Part shown: one piece after another, positions 1 through 10,933 of the stretch
Layout of the letters: each line of letters starts with the position of its first letter
How positions within the stretch are numbered: position 1 is the first letter of the stretch
Source: Vibrio tetraodonis
Lineage (GTDB): Bacteria > Pseudomonadota > Gammaproteobacteria > Enterobacterales > Vibrionaceae
Assembly: GCF_003350295.1 (NCBI RefSeq)
Contig: NZ_QLYY01000008.1
Span: forward strand, 62,001-126,000
DNA length: 64,000 nt
Direction: 5' to 3'
Translations under genes and position numbers: made by a program
Notes under the pieces: generated by a model
Told to the model about the DNA's origin: nothing
Seen by the model: only the letters and a program-made list of their open reading frames with translations
Database searches by the model: none

Positions 1-1976
1 AGTGATAACGAGGCGTTAGCCATCCAGTCGACATGATAAGTAGATTGTTGGAGTAAATGTAGGATGTTATCGATGAACTTGTTGGCTTTATCGAGCTCGC
101 CTCTAGCTATTGAGATGCGGGCAAGCATTGAATAGCAATGCAGATGCTTACTTGGACTTGCATCGCCAAGAACCTTAAGACCTTTGTAGGAGCACTCTTC
201 GGCTTCATCGAGTCGATTCCAGCACCAGAATACTTGTGCTCGAAGGCGTAGGAGAAATTCGTGCATTGGTACCTGTTGTAATTGGTGTTCTTCTACCAAT
301 CTAAAAGCACTCTCTTGTACTTCGAATGCGGCTTGCACATACCCCTGAGCAATGAGTATTTCGCTTTGTTGAAGCATTGCCCAAAGTGCTTGATGGTAAA
401 CTTGATACTGCCGAGCCAGTTTCTCTGTTTGTTGCATCATAGGCAGTGCTCTGCTTAGATGTCCTAAAACATGGTTAACTTCACCTATTACAGAAGTAGC
501 GACAATTCGGCTGCGATATTCATTGTTATCGAGTTGTCCAAGAGACAGCTCAGCGAGTTTTAACGCTTTCTCAGGTTCATTTTGATTAATGGCTACTTGG
601 GCACGTAAGGCATTCAACTCTCCCATTTGTTGAGTATTCAGAGATACATTAAGCGCTTTCATTTGTTCATCAGCTAGGGATAACAAATGACCGACATCAT
701 TATATCTGTGTTGGCTTTGGGCGAGCCAAGCTTGAAGCATACATAACTTAGGTTGGCTGTATAGCTGTGTTTGGGACAGAGTATTCATTGCTTCTTCTAG
801 TGTTTGAAGCTCTCCAGAATTAAACATTTCCCAGCCATATTTGCACAGGATCTCTGCAGTGAGGTCTAGATTACCTGCCTTTTGAATGTGGTAGAGCGCT
901 TGATGAGGTGATGACAGTTTTAACCATGCCTGTGCTGCGGTTTGATGCAGATCTTCAACTTGGTGAGGTATACGTGCTGCGCGCTCATGGGCAAGAAATT
1001 CAGCGAATAAATTGTGAAAGCGAAACCAGTTTTGCTCCCCTTCTAGTGGATGTATAAACAAACCATAGCGATTGAGAGACTCGATAATATGTAAGGCATC
1101 TTTTCTTTGCGTAAGCTCGCTTGCTAAGACATCATTAAAATGATCAAGAACCGAGCATTGCAACAAAAATTGGCGTGTGTCTGTATCAAGTTGCTCGAAG
1201 ACTTCCTCAACCAAATAATCCCACAGATGGCTATGATTAAATTGTGAGTAGGATTCAAGTGACTGAGCTAGACTCTTGTGTTGACTCTGTGTTTGAAGAG
1301 CGATGAGTTGTATAGCTGATGGCCAACCTTCTACGTAGTCACGTATGTTACTCACGACAACATTATCGACATTCCCTGATATTCGAGCACTGAAAAAGCG
1401 GTTGGTTTCCTCATAGTCAAAAGCGAGAAACTCATGACCAATTTCTATCATTAAATCACGAACCCTCAGATTTGCCGTGCCAATAGGTGGCGTCGATCGG
1501 CTGGTAACAACCAAAGTAAGGTTGTCGGGCATGTGTTTGAGCAAAAATCGCAATGCTGCGTGGATTTCAGTGTTAGAAATGAGATGAAAATCATCAAGAA
1601 CGAGATAACACTCTTGGTTACAATGCACAAGTTCAGAACAGACTTGGCTAAATAGCGAATCAAGAGAAGAGAACTGCCTCTTCTCGGCGAGTTTTTGTGA
1701 AACAGAGCAAGTGTTATGAGTTGCTTTATTTAACGCTTTTAGTAAATAGTTGACGAAGCGAAAGGCGTCGTTGTCGCTTTCATCAATGTTATACCAGCCG
1801 ACATGTGACTTATCGATTAACCACTGCGAGGCCATTGTCGTCTTTCCGTATCCTGCGGGAGAGCGGAAAAGTATCAACTTGTAGCAGTGTGCGTTATGCA
1901 GCAAATCGAGAACTCGCGGTCGAGTTATCGCATGGTGTAAACGACCTGGGCGAGTTAGCTTAGAAGGAATCCACAT
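1..1976 (-). CDS. malT: MalT, ATP-dependent activator of maltose regulon (3' end beyond window)
   Basis: This gene starts with ATG at 1976 and stays open to the left edge, giving about 658 of the roughly 900 residues usual for MalT. The N-terminus ([15 protein letters not shown]) is typical, followed by a Walker A motif SPAGYGKTT at residues 39-47, a STAND-type ATPase region ([18 protein letters not shown]) and a long helical repeat region. The C-terminal LuxR-type DNA-binding domain must lie outside the window. MalT binds ATP and maltotriose and activates maltodextrin genes. It is divergent from malP across 534 bases, the arrangement known from enterics and vibrios. Confidence 0.95.
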   Translation of the reverse strand, partial: MWIPSKLTRPGRLHHAITRPRVLDLLHNAHCYKLILFRSPAGYGKTTMASQWLIDKSHVGWYNIDESDNDAFRFVNYLLKALNKATHNTCSVSQKLAEKRQFSSLDSLFSQVCSELVHCNQECYLVLDDFHLISNTEIHAALRFLLKHMPDNLTLVVTSRSTPPIGTANLRVRDLMIEIGHEFLAFDYEETNRFFSARISGNVDNVVVSNIRDYVEGWPSAIQLIALQTQSQHKSLAQSLESYSQFNHSHLWDYLVEEVFEQLDTDTRQFLLQCSVLDHFNDVLASELTQRKDALHIIESLNRYGLFIHPLEGEQNWFRFHNLFAEFLAHERAARIPHQVEDLHQTAAQAWLKLSSPHQALYHIQKAGNLDLTAEILCKYGWEMFNSGELQTLEEAMNTLSQTQLYSQPKLCMLQAWLAQSQHRYNDVGHLLSLADEQMKALNVSLNTQQMGELNALRAQVAINQNEPEKALKLAELSLGQLDNNEYRSRIVATSVIGEVNHVLGHLSRALPMMQQTEKLARQYQVYHQALWAMLQQSEILIAQGYVQAAFEVQESAFRLVEEHQLQQVPMHEFLLRLRAQVFWCWNRLDEAEECSYKGLKVLGDASPSKHLHCYSMLARISIARGELDKANKFIDNILHLLQQSTYHVDWMANASLS

Positions 1977-2317
1977 CTTTTTTCCCCTGTGCTCTGATAA
2001 TCATAACAAGGATGTATCTTTGGAGCTCGTCTGATAATGACATCGATGTTACTTGAGAACTTCGGAAGCCGTTATTGATCACCAACCATACTTTTGCACA
2101 TTTCACATTTTGAATTCATCTACGCCCTAAAAGTGGGAGATGAGTCACTTATAAGAGGCCTTATAGTTGTACCCAATACCATAGATTGCACCTATCTTGA
2201 TGAAAGTTGCGCGGTCAAAGGAGATGTTTTGTGATCAGATATGCATATTAATTAATTTATTAAAATTTTGTCTCTTGCCTGCATCAAACAAAGATTATGG
2301 TTAAACACGTTGTGCGA

Positions 2318-2333
2318 TGTGATCTTTATCACC
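2318..2333. promoter_or_regulatory. Putative CRP-cAMP binding site
   Basis: The sequence TGTGATCTTTATCACC matches the CRP consensus TGTGA-N6-TCACA at nine of ten conserved positions. It lies about 180 bases before malP and 340 bases before malT. Catabolite control of mal genes by CRP is established in enterics; its action here is inferred. Confidence 0.6.
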
Positions 2334-2412
2334 GCCAGTGACTGTGGGCCTAATGTATTTGGGAGTTAGATCACTGAGGTTAAGCGTAGTAAGACTCTAC
2401 GCCCTACCTCCT

Positions 2413-2440
2413 CCTCCTAAAAGGCTTTGAAGTTAGGAGG
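2413..2440. promoter_or_regulatory. Inverted repeat with GGAGGA cores, candidate MalT operator
   Basis: CCTCCTAA at 2413-2420 and TTAGGAGG at 2433-2440 form an 8-bp inverted repeat. Additional CCT/AGG repeats lie on the left side. MalT boxes are GGGGAKGAGG-like and often occur in pairs, so these GGAGGA cores about 75 bases before malP are candidate MalT sites. The match is partial. Confidence 0.35.
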
Positions 2441-2510
2441 ATGTTGCCGTTATTGCGTCATTGCACGATATCGCTGAAATGGATTAACCCCGATAGATGA
2501 GAACTCTCCA

Positions 2511-4964
2511 ATGAAACCTACTCAACAGAAAAGTTTTGATACGGCAGCATTTAAGCAAAGCGTTAAGAAACATTTAACGTCAACTTATGCTACGACAGAA
2601 GAAAGGGCCAGTAGCCGTTCTTGGTATTTAGCTATGGGAAGTGCGCTGGCTGAACTGACAACGTTTGATATGCTTCAAACCGAGCAAGATAACAAGATTA
2701 ACAACGCGAAAAGTGTTAATTATTTATCGCTTGAGTTTCTAATTGGCCGTTTGACGGGTAATAACTTAATTAGCCTTGGACTGTATGAGCAGGTTAGTCA
2801 GGCAATGACAGATCTGGGACAAAGCTTGACCGATCTTCTGGAAGAAGAGCGAGATCCATCATTGGGAAATGGAGGATTGGGCCGGTTGGCAGCTTGCTTT
2901 ATGGATTCTTTGGCAGCGCAAGAATTTCCAACTGTTGGGTATGGCCTCCATTATGAATATGGCTTATTTAAGCAATCTTTTGTTGAGGGGCATCAGCAGG
3001 AATCGCCTGATGCTTGGCGATGTGTTGAAGGTTACCCATGGGAGATTGCTCGTCCTGATCTTGCCCAAGAAATCGGTTTTTACGGTCACGTTGAGGTTTA
3101 TCAAGAAGAGGGCAAAGAAAAGCGGCGCTGGGTGCCTGGCATGTCTGTAAAAGCTATGCCCTGGGACTTGCCAATTGTCGGTTACCAATCGGATACCGTT
3201 TATCCTTTGCGATTGTGGGAATGTCGAGCAATTGCGCCTTTCTCACTGGCGAGCTTTAACAATGGTGATTATTTTGAAGCTCAGCATGCCCTGATTGATG
3301 CTGGGAATATTACCAAAGTCTTATACCCAAATGATAACCACGAGAAGGGAAAGACCTTACGCTTAATGCAGCAGTACTTCCACTCTGCGGCATCTGTGAG
3401 AGATATTTTACGTCGTCATGAAGAGGCAGGGCATACGCTAGCTTCTTTGCCCAAGTACGAAACCATTCAATTAAACGATACACACCCAACTATTGCTATT
3501 CCAGAGTTGATGCGTATTCTCATTGACGAGAAAGGCCTAGGCTGGGATGAGGCTTGGGCTATTAGCTCTGAGACATTTGCTTATACTAACCATACCTTGC
3601 TGCCAGAAGCTTTGGAAACTTGGAGTGAGTCATTAATTGAGCGACTGCTTCCACGCCATATGGAAATTATTTACCACATTAACCATCTATTTTTACAAGA
3701 GGTACGCCGAAAATGGCCTGGTGATGTAGCGAAGCAACAAAAGCTATCCATCATTGAAGAAGGCTTTCATCGTATGGTGAGAATGGCTAACTTAAGTGTT
3801 ATTGGTTCTTATGCCGTAAATGGAGTAGCTGCCCTTCATTCTCAGTTGGTTAAGCGCGATTTGTTTCCTGAATTTGATGACTTGTACCCATCTAAGCTAC
3901 AGAATGTGACTAATGGTATTACTCCACGTCGCTGGTTGAAGTTTTGTAACCCAGACTTGTCTGAACTTATCTCAAGTAGAATTGGCAATGAATGGCCAGC
4001 ACACTTAGAGCAGCTTGAGCAAATCGCTCAGTATGCCGATGATGCTGAGTTCCAGCAGCAATTTATGGCGGTTAAGAAGCGCAATAAGCAGCGTCTTGCT
4101 GATTGGGTTAAAGAGCACCTAGATGTTGAACTCGACACTAAGGCTATTTTTGATGTGCAGATAAAGCGTTTACATGAGTACAAGCGTCAGCATTTAAACA
4201 TGCTGCATATTTTGTCGCTATATCATAGATTACTCAATGATCCTGAGTTTGATATGGTCCCTCGTGTTGTCTTCTTTGCGGCCAAAGCGGCGCCTGGATA
4301 TCATCTGGCCAAGGACATCATATTCGCTATTAATAAGATTGCCGCTAAGATAAATCATGATCCGAGAATTGGTAACAAGCTAAAGGTTGTATTTATTCCT
4401 GACTATCGAGTAAGTATTGCTGAGATCATCATCCCAGCAGCTGACGTATCGGAACAAATATCAACAGCAGGCAAGGAAGCGTCCGGTACTGGTAATATGA
4501 AGATGGCGCTTAACGGTGCATTGACTATTGGCACTATGGATGGCGCGAACGTCGAGATTCGTGAAGAAGTAGGCGATGGCAATATCTATATTTTTGGTCT
4601 CGATGTGAATGAAGTCGCCTCATTGAGAAGCGATGGATATAACCCATTCGATTATTACCATGCTGACCCCTTACTCAAAGCATCGTTGGATCTTCTACTA
4701 GGAGACGAGTTTACACCAGGTGAGCCGGACAGATTGCGCGCGACTTACGATAGTTTACTGGATGGCGGTGATCCGTACTTGTGTCTTGCTGATTTTGCGT
4801 CTTATGTGCAGGCGCATCAGGATATGGATAGGCAGTACAGAGACCAAAGCAGTTGGGCGAAAAAAGCGATACTCAATACTGCATTAGTCGGTAAGTTCAG
4901 CTCAGATCGCTCAATTCGAGATTACGTTAATAATATCTGGAAATTGGAAGCTATTAAGCGCTAG
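2511..4964 (+). CDS. malP: Maltodextrin/glycogen phosphorylase
   Basis: The 817-residue product is full length for the GT35 phosphorylase family. It removes glucose-1-phosphate from the non-reducing ends of alpha-1,4-glucans in the cytoplasm. Seen: the N-terminal LSLEFLIGR, DPSLGNGGLGRLAACF and VTNGITPRRWL blocks, and the PLP site EASGTGNMKMALNGA with the cofactor lysine near residue 664. The early N-terminal phosphorylation site of animal enzymes is absent, as in bacterial MalP. It is first in a mal cluster with malQ 90 bases downstream, and CRP/MalT control is likely from the upstream region. Confidence 0.96.
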   Translation: MKPTQQKSFDTAAFKQSVKKHLTSTYATTEERASSRSWYLAMGSALAELTTFDMLQTEQDNKINNAKSVNYLSLEFLIGRLTGNNLISLGLYEQVSQAMTDLGQSLTDLLEEERDPSLGNGGLGRLAACFMDSLAAQEFPTVGYGLHYEYGLFKQSFVEGHQQESPDAWRCVEGYPWEIARPDLAQEIGFYGHVEVYQEEGKEKRRWVPGMSVKAMPWDLPIVGYQSDTVYPLRLWECRAIAPFSLASFNNGDYFEAQHALIDAGNITKVLYPNDNHEKGKTLRLMQQYFHSAASVRDILRRHEEAGHTLASLPKYETIQLNDTHPTIAIPELMRILIDEKGLGWDEAWAISSETFAYTNHTLLPEALETWSESLIERLLPRHMEIIYHINHLFLQEVRRKWPGDVAKQQKLSIIEEGFHRMVRMANLSVIGSYAVNGVAALHSQLVKRDLFPEFDDLYPSKLQNVTNGITPRRWLKFCNPDLSELISSRIGNEWPAHLEQLEQIAQYADDAEFQQQFMAVKKRNKQRLADWVKEHLDVELDTKAIFDVQIKRLHEYKRQHLNMLHILSLYHRLLNDPEFDMVPRVVFFAAKAAPGYHLAKDIIFAINKIAAKINHDPRIGNKLKVVFIPDYRVSIAEIIIPAADVSEQISTAGKEASGTGNMKMALNGALTIGTMDGANVEIREEVGDGNIYIFGLDVNEVASLRSDGYNPFDYYHADPLLKASLDLLLGDEFTPGEPDRLRATYDSLLDGGDPYLCLADFASYVQAHQDMDRQYRDQSSWAKKAILNTALVGKFSSDRSIRDYVNNIWKLEAIKR

Positions 4965-4975
4965 TAATACTCATC

Positions 4976-5002
4976 AAGCCAAGTCATTTATGGACTTGGC
5001 TT
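4976..5002 (+). terminator. Hairpin terminator or attenuator between malP and malQ
   Basis: AAGCCAAGTC (4976-4985) pairs with GACTTGGCTT (4993-5002) around a 7-base loop and is followed by a short T-rich run. It lies 12 bases after the malP stop and could reduce readthrough into malQ. Confidence 0.65.
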
Positions 5003-5054
5003 TTACTTATCAACACTCGATACATGGAAGGTAGAGAGTTTTTCGGAGTTAGCG

Positions 5055-7232
5055 ATGACACAAAAAAACACATTAGAACAAGTCGCTGAAATGGCTAATA
5101 TTGCCACTAGCTACGTCAGTGCATGGGGTCAAGAGACACAAGTTGAAGATCAGACTATTCGCGATTTATTGACCTCTTTAGGTTACGACATAACCTCAGA
5201 GGAAAAGTTAATTAATTCGGCGGATAAAAAGCACAAACAAGAGGTTTTAAATCCAGTATTAGTTGTTCGTGATGGCGATCCTGTATATGTAAGCATGAAT
5301 TTGGGAACGAGTGCTCGTGAAAGTGAGTTTAGCTGGCGCCTTGAGACCGAGCAAGGCGCTGTATTAGAGGGGTATCTACAATCACAGATTGTGCGTGATG
5401 AGCGAAGTTCAGGAGGCCCTCTGGTCTTTGCATTACCCGGTGACCTTGAGTGGGGCTATCACAAACTCACTATGACTCGCAAACGCCGTAAATCACCTTA
5501 TACCATGACCTTGATTATTGCGCCTAGATCTTGTTACAAGCAAGAAGCTCTCAACAGCGGCAAAAAAATGTGGGGGCCAAGCGTACAGCTTTACACGCTT
5601 CGCTCTCAGCATAACTGGGGTATAGGTGACTTCGGGGACTTAAAACAGTTGGTATCTGATATCGGATCAAGGGGAGGAGATTTTGTTGGCTTGAACCCTA
5701 TTCATGCTTTGTTTCCAGCCAACCCAGAAGCCGCGAGTCCGTACAGTCCATCTTCACGCCGCTGGCTAAACATTATGTATATAGACGTCAGTTCAGTGGC
5801 TGAGTTTTCGCTCTGTGTTGAGGCTCAGCAAAAAGTCGGTAGCGCAGACTTTCAACAGCGTTTGCATAAAGTACGAGATACGCATTGGGTAAACTACACA
5901 GAAGTTGCGAATCTAAAACTGAGTGTGCTTCCTTTACTATATCGAGAGTTTAAAAAACGCCATCTAAATAAATGTACCAATAGAGCGGAGGCCTTTTTAG
6001 CATTTGTAGAGCAGGGTGGGGAAAGCTTGTTACACCAAGCTGCTTTTGATGCATTACATGCTGCTCTGCAAAATGAAAATCAACAAATTTGGGGCTGGCC
6101 AGCCTTTTCGCAAGATCTTCAACATTTTGATAGCAAAGTGGTTGAAAATTTTATTGCTGAAAATATCGACCAAGTACATATGTATATGTATTTACAGTGG
6201 GTTGCTGACATCCAAATTCAAGAAGCTCAGGCATTAGCCGAAGAAAAAGGGATGTCGATTGGTTTATATCGAGACTTGGCTGTTGGTATTGCGGGGGCGG
6301 GGGCTGAAACTTGGGCTGACAATGGCAACTTGGTTATGGATGTCAGTATCGGTGCTCCGCCAGATGTATTAGGGCCTTTGGGACAAAACTGGGGGTTGCC
6401 TCCCCTTAACCCACAGACTCTCCAAGCCACTGGCTATGATGCTTACATTAAGCTTTTACAAGCTAACATGAAGCATTGCGGCGCATTACGTATTGACCAT
6501 GTGCTTGGGTTGCTGCGTTTGTGGTGGATCCCAACTGGGAAAAATGCCACCCAAGGTGCCTATATGTATTATCCCGTTGAGGATATGTTATCTATTCTAG
6601 CTCTGGAATCGCACCGTCATCAATGTAGTGTTATTGGTGAGGACTTAGGAACCGTTCCGGATGAGATTGTTGAACTCTTAAGTGAAGCTGGTGTTCATTC
6701 TTACAAAGTCTTTTTCTTTGAAACATCAAAGGAAGATGGTGGATATGTTTCACCCAAACACTATACGCAGCAGTCAATGGCTACATTGTGTACCCATGAT
6801 ATGCCAACCCTGCGGGGCTTCTGGCATTGTGATGATCTTAAAATGGGTCAAGAGCTGGGTTTATATCCCGATAAAAATCAGTTGGATGATTTATTTACTA
6901 ATCGCCTTAAAAGCAAGCAAGGAATTCTTGATTCAGTGGCATGGCATGGTTATTTACCAGATGGGGTGGGCCGTGATGCTCAATATGTTCCTATGGATTC
7001 TTATCTCGCTGAAGGGCTTCAGCAACATGTTGCGGCGGGGTCTTCAGCACTGCTTAGCATCCAACTTGAAGACTGGTTAGAGATGGATAAGCCAGTCAAT
7101 ATTCCAGGGACTACTGATGAGTACCCTAACTGGCGGCGCAAGCTCTCTATGAATCTTGATGAAATATTTGCCAAAGAAGCGGTGAATCGTATAGCCAGTA
7201 AGTTAACTAAAGAGCGCGGTAAAGTAGGTTAG
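5055..7232 (+). CDS. malQ: 4-alpha-glucanotransferase (amylomaltase)
   Basis: The 725-residue product is a GH77 disproportionating enzyme that moves maltodextrin segments between chains in the cytoplasm, feeding MalP. Seen: WGPSVQLYTLRSQHNWGIGD near residue 173, LNPIHALFP, the catalytic Asp region LYRDLAVGIAGAGAETW, ALRIDHVLGLLRLWW, and GEDLGTVPDEIVELL. A GGAG ribosome site precedes the ATG. The long N-terminal extension before the barrel is usual for enteric and Vibrio MalQ. Confidence 0.96.
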   Translation: MTQKNTLEQVAEMANIATSYVSAWGQETQVEDQTIRDLLTSLGYDITSEEKLINSADKKHKQEVLNPVLVVRDGDPVYVSMNLGTSARESEFSWRLETEQGAVLEGYLQSQIVRDERSSGGPLVFALPGDLEWGYHKLTMTRKRRKSPYTMTLIIAPRSCYKQEALNSGKKMWGPSVQLYTLRSQHNWGIGDFGDLKQLVSDIGSRGGDFVGLNPIHALFPANPEAASPYSPSSRRWLNIMYIDVSSVAEFSLCVEAQQKVGSADFQQRLHKVRDTHWVNYTEVANLKLSVLPLLYREFKKRHLNKCTNRAEAFLAFVEQGGESLLHQAAFDALHAALQNENQQIWGWPAFSQDLQHFDSKVVENFIAENIDQVHMYMYLQWVADIQIQEAQALAEEKGMSIGLYRDLAVGIAGAGAETWADNGNLVMDVSIGAPPDVLGPLGQNWGLPPLNPQTLQATGYDAYIKLLQANMKHCGALRIDHVLGLLRLWWIPTGKNATQGAYMYYPVEDMLSILALESHRHQCSVIGEDLGTVPDEIVELLSEAGVHSYKVFFFETSKEDGGYVSPKHYTQQSMATLCTHDMPTLRGFWHCDDLKMGQELGLYPDKNQLDDLFTNRLKSKQGILDSVAWHGYLPDGVGRDAQYVPMDSYLAEGLQQHVAAGSSALLSIQLEDWLEMDKPVNIPGTTDEYPNWRRKLSMNLDEIFAKEAVNRIASKLTKERGKVG

Positions 7233-7278
7233 TTAATCTAGGATCAAGTTTTATATAACAAGCTATTGGTGATAAAAG

Positions 7279-7300
7279 AGCCCGCATTTTAGAGCGGGCT
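7279..7300. terminator. Hairpin after malQ
   Basis: AGCCCGC (7279-7285) and GCGGGCT (7294-7300) form a 7-bp GC-rich stem with an 8-base loop, 47 bases after the malQ stop. No clear T run follows on the plus strand, so termination may be partial and glgB may be partly cotranscribed. Confidence 0.5.
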
Positions 7301-7401
7301 TACGTGCATCTAATAAGGTATACAGCCGGTTAAGCGCGTATTGTTAATCGATATGTTTAACGGGTCAATTGCTGACTAATTTAGGCTAGGGAGAGAATCG
7401 T

Positions 7402-9582
7402 TTGAAAACGATAATACAAGACAAAAACAGTGTAATGCATGATCAGCTATCGAGTGCATCTTGCGCCGATCCATTTTCATTTTTGGGACCCTATCAAGCA
7501 TCAAAACGTTGTGCGCTGAGAGTTTGGATGCCAGGTGCAGATAAAGTTGATTTAATCATTGAGGGCAAAAAACGTTTGGCCCTAGAACGTGAAGGTGACT
7601 CAGGATTTGTGCTGTGTGAGCGCTGCGATTTAAGTCAAACTCATTATAAACTTGCTGTGACCTGGCAAGATGATGAACACATCCTTGATGACCCTTACCA
7701 ATATAATGAAATATACGCTGACTATGAGGACTTACATACGCCCAAACTTATGTATCATCACATGGGGGCTCAATTCGTTACTTTACAACGTGCTGGCAGG
7801 CGTATCCAAGGTGTACGGTTTCTTGTTTATGCACCTCATGCATCAGCGTGTAGTTTAGTCGGAGAGTTTAATCAATGGGATGGTCGCCGCACTCCAATGC
7901 AAAGGTTAGACTATGGTATGTGGGGCATTTTTATTCCTGGCTTAGAAGAAAACGAAAAATACAAATTTGAACTTAAAGGTCCAGATGGTAGAGGTTTACC
8001 GCACAAAGCTGACCCTTGGGGGGCTTATGCGGAGCAATACCCATCCTTTGCCTCATTAACCTACGATCACAGCCGATATAATTGGCAAGATTCACAGTGG
8101 CAGAGCCGCCCCGTTACTGAAAAAACCAAACAAGCTCTTTCTTTTTATGAGCTTCATTTGGGATCTTGGCGTCGAAAAGAAAACGGTGATTTTCTTACCT
8201 ATCGTGAACTCGCCGAGCAGCTTGTTCCCTACGTAAAAGATATGGGGTATAGCCATGTAGAGTTAATGCCAGTATCTGAGCATCCATTTTATGGTTCTTG
8301 GGGATACCAACCTGTGGGTTTGTTTGCTCCCACTAGCCGATTTGGTTCGCCAGATGACTTTAAGTATTTTGTCGATCAGTGTCACCTAGCGGGAATTGGT
8401 GTTGTGATTGATTGGGTTCCCGCGCATTTCCCCTCTGATGACCATGGTTTGGCGAACTTTGATGGCACTCCTCTTTTTCATGATCCAGATCCTCGACGTG
8501 GTTGGCACCAAGACTGGAATTCTTACATTTATGATTTAGGTCGTGAACATGTGCGACGTTTTCTTGTTTCTAATGCTTTGTATTGGTTTGAGCAATTTCA
8601 TATTGATGGAGTTAGAGTCGATGCCGTAGCATCAATGTTGTATTTGGATTACTCCCGCAGCCACGATGAGTGGATTCCGAACGTTGATGGAGGAAATGAA
8701 AACTATGACGCTATTGCAACGTTAAAGTGGATGAATGAAGAAGTTTATCTTCATTTCCCTAATGCAATGACGATCGCTGAAGAGTCAACCGCGTTCCCTG
8801 GTGTATCGGCCCCAACGTTTCTTGGTGGTCTGGGTTTTGGATTTAAGTGGAATATGGGTTGGATGCATGATTCACTATCCTATATCAAAGAGGACCCTGT
8901 CCATCGTAAATATCACCATGACACTATTACTTTTCCTATGGTGTATGCACACAGTGAGAACTATGTACTGTCTTTATCTCATGATGAAGTTGTGTACGGT
9001 AAAGGGGCAATTCATAGCAAAATGCCGGGAGATGAATGGCAGCAGACGGCAAATATGAGAGCTTATTTAGGTTATATGTACGCGCAGCCGGGTAAAAAGC
9101 TTAATTTTATGGGGACAGAAATTGGCCAGACAGCGGAGTGGAACCATGAAGATCAATTGCAGTGGTTTTTACTTAAGTTTGAGCGTCATCAAGGTGCGCA
9201 ATCCTTAGTCCGCGACTTAAATAAACTCTACTCCTCTCAGCCCGCTCTGTATGAGCTTGATTGTGAACCTAGTGGCTTTGAATGGCGTTTACAAGATGCA
9301 GCACAAGCTTCTATTTTGGCGCATGAAAGGTTGAGCTCTCATGGAGAGCGTATTTTAGTGGTCACCAACTTTACGCCAGTGCCACATGATAACTTCCGGC
9401 TTGGTGTCCCATTAGGTGGTGAATATCAGTTGTTACTCAGTACAGACGACACTCGTTATGCGGGGAGTGGCTACTCAGTCCCTCACTCTATATCGACAGA
9501 GCCAGTTGAAAGCGAGGGCCATTCTCAGTCACTAAGAATGAAAATTCCGCCACTGGCAAGTGTGTTTTATAAGCTAACCTAG
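7402..9582 (+). CDS. glgB: 1,4-alpha-glucan branching enzyme
   Basis: The 726-residue GH13 branching enzyme creates alpha-1,6 branches in glycogen. Seen: an N-terminal CBM48-like domain ([19 protein letters not shown]), the catalytic barrel with [29 protein letters not shown], nucleophile Asp near residue 407 in [10 protein letters not shown], acid/base Glu near 460 in AEES, and [10 protein letters not shown]. The apparent start is TTG at 7402, which follows GGGAGAG at a suitable distance; ATG at 7435 is an alternative. A glgB beside malPQ is a common Vibrio order. Confidence 0.96.
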   Translation: MKTIIQDKNSVMHDQLSSASCADPFSFLGPYQASKRCALRVWMPGADKVDLIIEGKKRLALEREGDSGFVLCERCDLSQTHYKLAVTWQDDEHILDDPYQYNEIYADYEDLHTPKLMYHHMGAQFVTLQRAGRRIQGVRFLVYAPHASACSLVGEFNQWDGRRTPMQRLDYGMWGIFIPGLEENEKYKFELKGPDGRGLPHKADPWGAYAEQYPSFASLTYDHSRYNWQDSQWQSRPVTEKTKQALSFYELHLGSWRRKENGDFLTYRELAEQLVPYVKDMGYSHVELMPVSEHPFYGSWGYQPVGLFAPTSRFGSPDDFKYFVDQCHLAGIGVVIDWVPAHFPSDDHGLANFDGTPLFHDPDPRRGWHQDWNSYIYDLGREHVRRFLVSNALYWFEQFHIDGVRVDAVASMLYLDYSRSHDEWIPNVDGGNENYDAIATLKWMNEEVYLHFPNAMTIAEESTAFPGVSAPTFLGGLGFGFKWNMGWMHDSLSYIKEDPVHRKYHHDTITFPMVYAHSENYVLSLSHDEVVYGKGAIHSKMPGDEWQQTANMRAYLGYMYAQPGKKLNFMGTEIGQTAEWNHEDQLQWFLLKFERHQGAQSLVRDLNKLYSSQPALYELDCEPSGFEWRLQDAAQASILAHERLSSHGERILVVTNFTPVPHDNFRLGVPLGGEYQLLLSTDDTRYAGSGYSVPHSISTEPVESEGHSQSLRMKIPPLASVFYKLT

Positions 9583-9603
9583 ATGGTTTTGTCTAAGAAA
9601 AGT

Positions 9604-9637
9604 AAACGCCCACTAACTTCTGAGTCGTTGGGCGTTT
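9604..9637. terminator. Bidirectional terminator between glgB and the symporter gene
   Basis: AAACGCCCA (9604-9612) pairs with TGGGCGTTT (9629-9637). Bases read as T follow on both strands. It sits between two converging genes. Confidence 0.8.
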
Positions 9638-9658
9638 TAGATTGGGTTTAATCAAGCT

Positions 9659-10933
9659 TTAGTTTGTCACTTGGCTGTGTTTGGGAGTTTCTGCTGAATG
9701 CTTTTGACTCCAGCGATCAACGACCATAGAGCCGATTAAATCACCTTGTACGTTAACGGCAGTTCTAAAGGTATCAAGCGGTCTTTCAATGATAAGGAGA
9801 ATCGCGATTGCCTCAAGAGGAATTCCTGCGGCCAATAGGACTAACTGCATGCCAGACATCGACCCAGAGGGCATTCCCGGTGCCCCAACTGATGAAACCA
9901 TCGCCATAAGGAAAATCATAACGATAGCACTTGTTGAAAGATCAATACCAAAGAGCTGTGCTAGGAAAACGGCAGCAACACCTTCAAATAGGGCGGTGCC
10001 ATCCATATTCATTACTGCTCCCATAGGCAAGACTAGGCTGCTTGTGGAGTCAGATACTCCAAGCTTTTCTTTTGCGGTTTGTAAGCTAAGAGGTAAAGTT
10101 GCTGAACTTGAAGAGGTAGCGAGAGCCATGGACATGGGCGCTGAAATCGCTTTGAACAGTGGAATTGGCGATGTGCCTGTGGCCAGTTTTGCAATCACAG
10201 GTAGTACGATCAAACTGTGAATCATGGTCAGTCCAAAGACGAGCAAGCCAAACTCGAATAATTGGCTAAACAAGGTACTGTTAGACTCAATTGTTAGCTC
10301 GAAAACGATAGCAAAGACTGCAAATGGCGCTAGGCGAATAATACCTCTAACTAAGGTAGAAATGCTCTGATTGACACCTTTGACAACCTCAAAAACAGGA
10401 TGAGAATTATCTAAAGTTGCCAACAGTGCTATCGCAATAAGAATGGAAAAAGTGACGATGGCAAGTAGGTTACCACCTGACAAGGCGGCAATTGGGTTCA
10501 TGAGTGCCATAGAAAGCAGCTTGTTTAAAATACTTACCCCTTGAGCAGACGAATCATCAATCAGGGTTAAACTATCAGCGGCAGGAGGCGCAGAAGTCAG
10601 GGGAGTCCATTCAGGCATCATCAGCGCAGCGCCTAGGCCTATACATATTGCAATGGTTGTCGTGATCAAGTAGTAGACAACAGCAACGGAGCCAACTTGT
10701 TTCAGCCTCACAAGGCTTCCGATATTGCTAATACCTTCGATTAAGCTGAACATCACCATGATGCCGACAATGGCCTTTAGAAGACCCAAATAAACTAGCT
10801 TGATGAGGGATAGAGGTTCACTTAGTGCCAGCAAAGTTTGTTTTTCAAAGGGTAGTAACTGAGTTGTAGCCCATGCAACGAGTGCAGCAATAACAATTTG
10901 GGTAGTTAATGATTGTTTTAAAAAGGCTCCCAT
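9659..10933 (-). CDS. Sodium:dicarboxylate/amino acid symporter (DAACS family)
   Basis: The 424-residue product has about eight hydrophobic spans with the two hairpin-loop signatures of the family: the serine-rich ALATSSSSATLPLSLQTA near residues 270-290 and PMGAVMNMDGTALFEGVAAV near 303-322. Family members take up glutamate, aspartate or C4-dicarboxylates with sodium or protons across the inner membrane. Substrate cannot be told from sequence alone. It converges on glgB and has a 557-base upstream region with a palindrome at 11032-11051. Confidence 0.9.
   Translation of the reverse strand: MGAFLKQSLTTQIVIAALVAWATTQLLPFEKQTLLALSEPLSLIKLVYLGLLKAIVGIMVMFSLIEGISNIGSLVRLKQVGSVAVVYYLITTTIAICIGLGAALMMPEWTPLTSAPPAADSLTLIDDSSAQGVSILNKLLSMALMNPIAALSGGNLLAIVTFSILIAIALLATLDNSHPVFEVVKGVNQSISTLVRGIIRLAPFAVFAIVFELTIESNSTLFSQLFEFGLLVFGLTMIHSLIVLPVIAKLATGTSPIPLFKAISAPMSMALATSSSSATLPLSLQTAKEKLGVSDSTSSLVLPMGAVMNMDGTALFEGVAAVFLAQLFGIDLSTSAIVMIFLMAMVSSVGAPGMPSGSMSGMQLVLLAAGIPLEAIAILLIIERPLDTFRTAVNVQGDLIGSMVVDRWSQKHSAETPKHSQVTN

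Larger units (their letters stand above)
1977..2510. other. malT-malP divergent control region
   Basis: This 534-base stretch between malT and malP has no convincing gene. It holds a good CRP-like site (2318-2333) and a purine-rich inverted repeat (2413-2440) just before malP, both listed separately. A looser TGTGA half-site lies near 2235. The malP ribosome binding region (about 2495-2510) is weak. Confidence 0.6.

Noticed and set aside
9789..10220. 143-codon plus-strand frame inside the symporter gene
   Set aside because: It is antisense to conserved symporter motifs and shows only complement-derived composition.
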